64,000 nt of DNA from Mauremys mutica (lineage: Eukaryota; Chordata; Testudines; Geoemydidae): the NCBI RefSeq assembly GCF_020497125.1, contig NC_059082.1, forward strand, positions 66,170,948 to 66,234,947, read 5' to 3'. Made by a program: the position numbers and the translations under genes. Positions 61,097 to 64,000 of this stretch are shown here, piece by piece (positions within the stretch are counted from its first letter, which is position 1; every line of letters begins with the position of its first letter). The notes under the pieces were generated by a model. That model was not told the DNA's origin and searched no databases. It worked only from the letters and a program-made list of their open reading frames with translations.

Positions 61097-61748
61097 CAGT
61101 GGCTCTAAACCTTCCCAGAGTACTGTACCCCTTTAAGGAGTGTGATTTGTCTTGCGTACCTTCCCCCTCAAATTTCACCTCACTTAAAAACTACTTGCTT
61201 ATAAAATCAGACATAAAAATACAAAAAAGTGTCTCAGCCCACTATTACTGAAAAATTGCTTACCTTTCATTTTTAACCATGTAATTATAAAAAGAAATCA
61301 GTTGGAATATAAATATTGTACTTTGCATTTCAGTGTATAGTATATAGAGCAGAATAAACAAGTCAATGTCTATATGAAATTTTAGTTTGTACAGACTTCG
61401 CTAGTACTTTTTATATAACCAGTTGTAAAACTAGGCAAATATCTAGATAAATTGAAGGTTTCAGAGTAGCAGCCGTGTTAGTCTGTATCCGCAAAAAGAA
61501 CAGGAGTACTTGTGGCACCTTAGAGACTAACAAATTTATTTGAGCATGAGCTTTCGTGGGCTACAGCTCACTTCGTCTATGCATCCGATGAAGTGGGCTG
61601 TAGCCCACGAAAGCTTATGCTCAAATCAATTTGTTAGTCTCTAAGGTGCCACAAGTACTCCTGTTCTCTTTGTAGATAAATTGAAGTACTTCCTGGAAGA
61701 CTTCTGTGTACCCCCAAGGACATGCGTACCTCTGGTTGAGAACCACTG
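61097..61748. mobile_element. hAT-type element nested in CR1
   Basis: The ends cagtggctctaaacct and the inverse of tctggttgagaaccactg form CAGTGG-type inverted repeats. Flanks aactaatc (61089-61096) and aacaaaac (61749-61756) agree at six of eight positions, consistent with an eroded 8-bp duplication. It splits the old CR1, and is itself split by the retroposon dimer at 61458-61672. Confidence 0.78.
61458..61672. mobile_element. Head-to-head retroposon dimer with 14-bp target duplication
   Basis: Two copies of the same 3'-end sequence lie head to head. The left copy reads inward on - (gaaagctcatgctcaaataa, then tagtctctaaggtgccacaa) and ends in acacggctgctactctgaaa at 61460. The right copy reads on + from about 61580 and stops early at ctgttctctttg. 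Together they form a very long hairpin. The unit is flanked by the exact duplication TAGATAAATTGAAG (61444-61457 and 61673-61686). This is a clear sign of retroposition by target priming. Confidence 0.93.
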
Positions 61749-62010
61749 AACAAAACTAAACTTCTCACTGTAAGACATTTTCTCCAGCCTTTGAATCATT
61801 TGTGTGGCATTTTTGCTGCATTCTCTCCAAATTTTCAACATCCTTTAAAAAATATGAAGACCAGAACTGTATGCATTATTTTAGTATCAGTCTTATCAAT
61901 GACATATACAGAGATAAAATCATCTCTCCACTCCTACGCACTACTCCTCTGCTAATATAGCCAAAAACTGCATTAGCCTTTTTTGCCACAGCATCACACT
62001 GGGAGCTCAT
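61749..62010 (-). mobile_element. Old CR1, upstream part (interrupted)
   Basis: Continuation of the CR1 at 60656-61096. On - motifs include a segment like LKIWRECSKNATQMIQRLEKM, recognisable as the NATRMIxGLE block of CR1 ORF2, and further upstream the region gctcccagtgtgatgctgtg. The copy is old. Confidence 0.78.
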
Positions 62011-62654
62011 GTGGGGCCATATCCTTAGCTGGAGTAAATTGTCATGGCTCTATTAACTTCAAAGGAGCTATGACAATTTTCACAAATTAAGGACATAGTC
62101 CAGACAGTGTATTTTTAAAACAAAAACTTAACTCCAACTACCAATTCAAGAGTTTTAAAACTTGTCAACATTTTCACTCAAGATACTAGGAAATCATAGC
62201 TCTTTGGGGCAGGAACTATCTGTTCTTTGTACTGTGTTTAGTACAATAGGATCCTTGTCCTTAACTAGGGCTCCTAGGCATTATGATAATAAGACAAATA
62301 CTAAATGATAACTGTTGTTATAATGTATATTAGAGGTAGGGGTCCACTCACCGCTGGAGCGCCTCCTCCTCGTTGCTCCAGGGATTAGCTGGTTCCAGTT
62401 CTTACACCCTCTCCTGTCAGTTCCTTGGCCTGTGGTGTCCCTCTTTCTCTGGGACTCGGGGTGCTTCTTCTTTGTGACTAAGCCCTTTGGCCAGGTCACT
62501 ATAGTCTTCCCCTTCCAGGGTAACAAAGTCTCTCTGGACAACCATCCTAGGCAGTCTGCACTCCACTCACTGGTCTGTGCCACTTCCCCTGTGGCGGGAA
62601 CCTGGGCTTGCTCACTACTCTGGGTTCCAGCCCAGAGCAATATTCCTATTAATT
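62011..62654. other. Non-coding, with repeat tail and a possible LTR fragment
   Basis: At about 62190-62310 the sequence agctctttggggcaggaact ... aggatccttgtccttaac ... ggctcctaggca matches a common amniote repeat tail. Bases 62335-62640 are GC-richer, read like a piece of LTR or other retroelement (gggttccagcccagagcaa near the end) and have no domain. Confidence 0.4.
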
Positions 62655-62818
62655 ATTCTAATCCCTCAGACCGTGCTGCTTCCCGCAGCCCCCACTGGCC
62701 TGGAGTGGCGAACTGCAGCCAATGGGCGCCACGATCAGCCGAACCTGCGGACGCGGCAGGTAAACAAACTGGCCCGGCTTACCCTGGCGGGCCGCGGGCC
62801 AAAGGTTGCCGATCCCTG
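62655..62818 (+). mobile_element. hAT transposon 3'-end fragment
   Basis: The right end is gccaaaggttgccgatccctg, whose inverse (cagggatcggcaacctttgg) is a familiar hAT terminus. The interior ggcgaactgcagccaatgg and cctggcgggccgcgggcc fits the family. The matching left end is missing. The heptamer TTCTAAT lies on both sides of the fragment (around 62658 and after 62818). Confidence 0.72.
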
Positions 62819-64000
62819 TTCTAATGGATGTCAAAAAGCAGTGCTCAGATACATCAGTGCTCTGAATAATTCAAACATGTTTATAAAGAATATTTTATAT
62901 TTCAGCTATTTTTATTTAGTTTTAAAACTCATCTGAAGGATTTTAACTTGCTGATATTTCTATGAAAAATCAACTGGGGAAGCAGTTGCCAACCATTTCA
63001 TGTGTGGTCCCTGGTTCTTAGCATTACAGCTCATTACTACATTACAGACATGTTAACTCTTGCGAATTGATTGGGACAGTCGCAATTTCTGAGTAAAATT
63101 AAGCCTCACTCACGACCTTGCGCTAGAACTCTCAAATATCAGGATTTTTTTTCAACCCTGGCACAAATATATTTCCATACAGGAGTTACCCCACCCTAAA
63201 CAAGGGAATGTGTTAATTCCAAAGTACTTTGAATGAAAATGAAAATTAATTTACATATCAGATTAACAAACTACCAAGCTAACAAGAAACAATGTGGCTA
63301 CACACCAGCAGGGAAGAGAAACTTCATCTAAAATAGACGGGCGGGAGAGGGGCAACCTTCAAATAAGCAACTGAATCAATTGAACAAAATTCCTGACATT
63401 TGAGAATTCTAAAAGGGAGGCTTACTTTTACTTTGGGCTAGTCTACAGTGGCAACGCTAATGCGCTGCTGTGGCAGCACTTTAACATGCCTTGTGTGGTC
63501 GCAGAGCAGCGCTGGGAGAGAGCTCTCCTAGTGCTCCAAAAAACCACCTCCACCTCCAGGTGGTTGCTCCCGTGCCAGCCTGGGAAGAGGGAGAGAGGAC
63601 CCCACTGCACTGCAGAGAGTGAAGAACCCTAAGGATCAGAGGTGAAGCTGGGTGCTTCAGGGGGCCTAAGGTGAGGAGGGTAAGGGCTGATTGGATGCGG
63701 GGGTGGGGGGGGCTGTATTGATGTTGGATTCTGAGCAGATGGGGTAAGTTCTGGGAGGGTGAACTGAGGGTGGTCGGGGGTCTGACTCATGATTTTTTAT
63801 CTCCTGAAGTTGGCAATACTGACATTTTTACATCACATGCAAAGATTCTAGAACAGGACCTAAGAATAGGATTACAGAAAAGAGTGATCCACCTAGGGGA
63901 AGGAAATTAAAATCATACTGTGGATAAATATAACAATATTTCAACAAAGATTTTTATTCCAGATTATTCTTGAATTATCTGCAAACCAGAGAAGAGTTGC
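62819..64000. other. Non-coding stretch with partial MITE
   Basis: No gene. The tail of the window is AT-rich and then G-rich near 63680-63790. Confidence 0.4.
63434..63580 (+). mobile_element. Partial Harbinger-type MITE (left half)
   Basis: Starts gggctagtctacagtggcaa and continues with cgctgctgtggcagc and gcgctgggagagagctctc blocks, as in related turtle MITEs. No matching right end was found, so it is a fragment. Confidence 0.62.

Noticed and set aside
1..64000. CRISPR arrays, operons, bacterial-type promoters
   Set aside because: The sequence is vertebrate. No direct-repeat/spacer arrangement exists, and repeated units are explained by mobile elements.

Overview
The window reads as a non-avian reptile genome, most likely a turtle. 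The evidence is the repeat content: several CR1 LINE copies with the 3' ends typical of turtles, a tRNA-derived Cry-type SINE, PIF/Harbinger and hAT DNA transposons with small non-autonomous relatives, a DIRS-type tyrosine-recombinase retrotransposon, and solo LTRs bounded by TGTGACA-type ends. There is no bacterial-style gene organisation, and almost every long ORF belongs to a mobile element.

Layout. Bases 1-3818 are the right-hand part of an autonomous PIF/Harbinger transposon: a spliced Myb/SANT-type accessory gene on + faces a DDE transposase gene on -, and a terminal inverted repeat closes the element. Bases 3819-11052 hold no supported gene. An LTR lies near 11.05-11.77 kb, followed by a Harbinger MITE with TTA target duplications (11862-12157). 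Bases 12.2-20.6 kb are AT-rich and largely unannotated. A GC-rich element with a minisatellite interior lies at 20.64-21.69 kb. Two putative exons on - (24993-25122 and 48793-48829) have canonical splice sites and matching phase, and are the only candidate host coding sequence I found. If they belong to one gene, the DNA between them is intron. An old APE-type LINE on - covers about 27.0-29.4 kb. A solo LTR (29510-30297), an hAT MITE (31269-31522) and a nearly complete but decayed CR1 (about 32.57-36.3 kb) carrying a Cry SINE follow. A DIRS element on - with inverted terminal repeats lies at about 42.2-44.73 kb.

From 49 kb on there is a second Harbinger MITE (49182-49455) and a younger CR1 (about 50.78-53.44 kb) with a one-base frameshift, an internal deletion and an inserted hAT MITE with a perfect 8-bp target duplication. 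A truncated CR1 on - (56.46-57.39 kb), a second solo LTR in the opposite orientation (57759-58400), a third MITE (58672-58952) and a three-level nest at 60.66-62.01 kb (CR1, containing an hAT MITE, containing a head-to-head retroposon dimer with a 14-bp target duplication) complete the region.

The elements do not work together as a pathway. The window is a record of successive insertions. I see no sign of a new defence, biosynthetic or regulatory system. The points most worth checking are the two-exon host gene candidate, the spliced Harbinger accessory gene, the DIRS element and the datable nested insertions.
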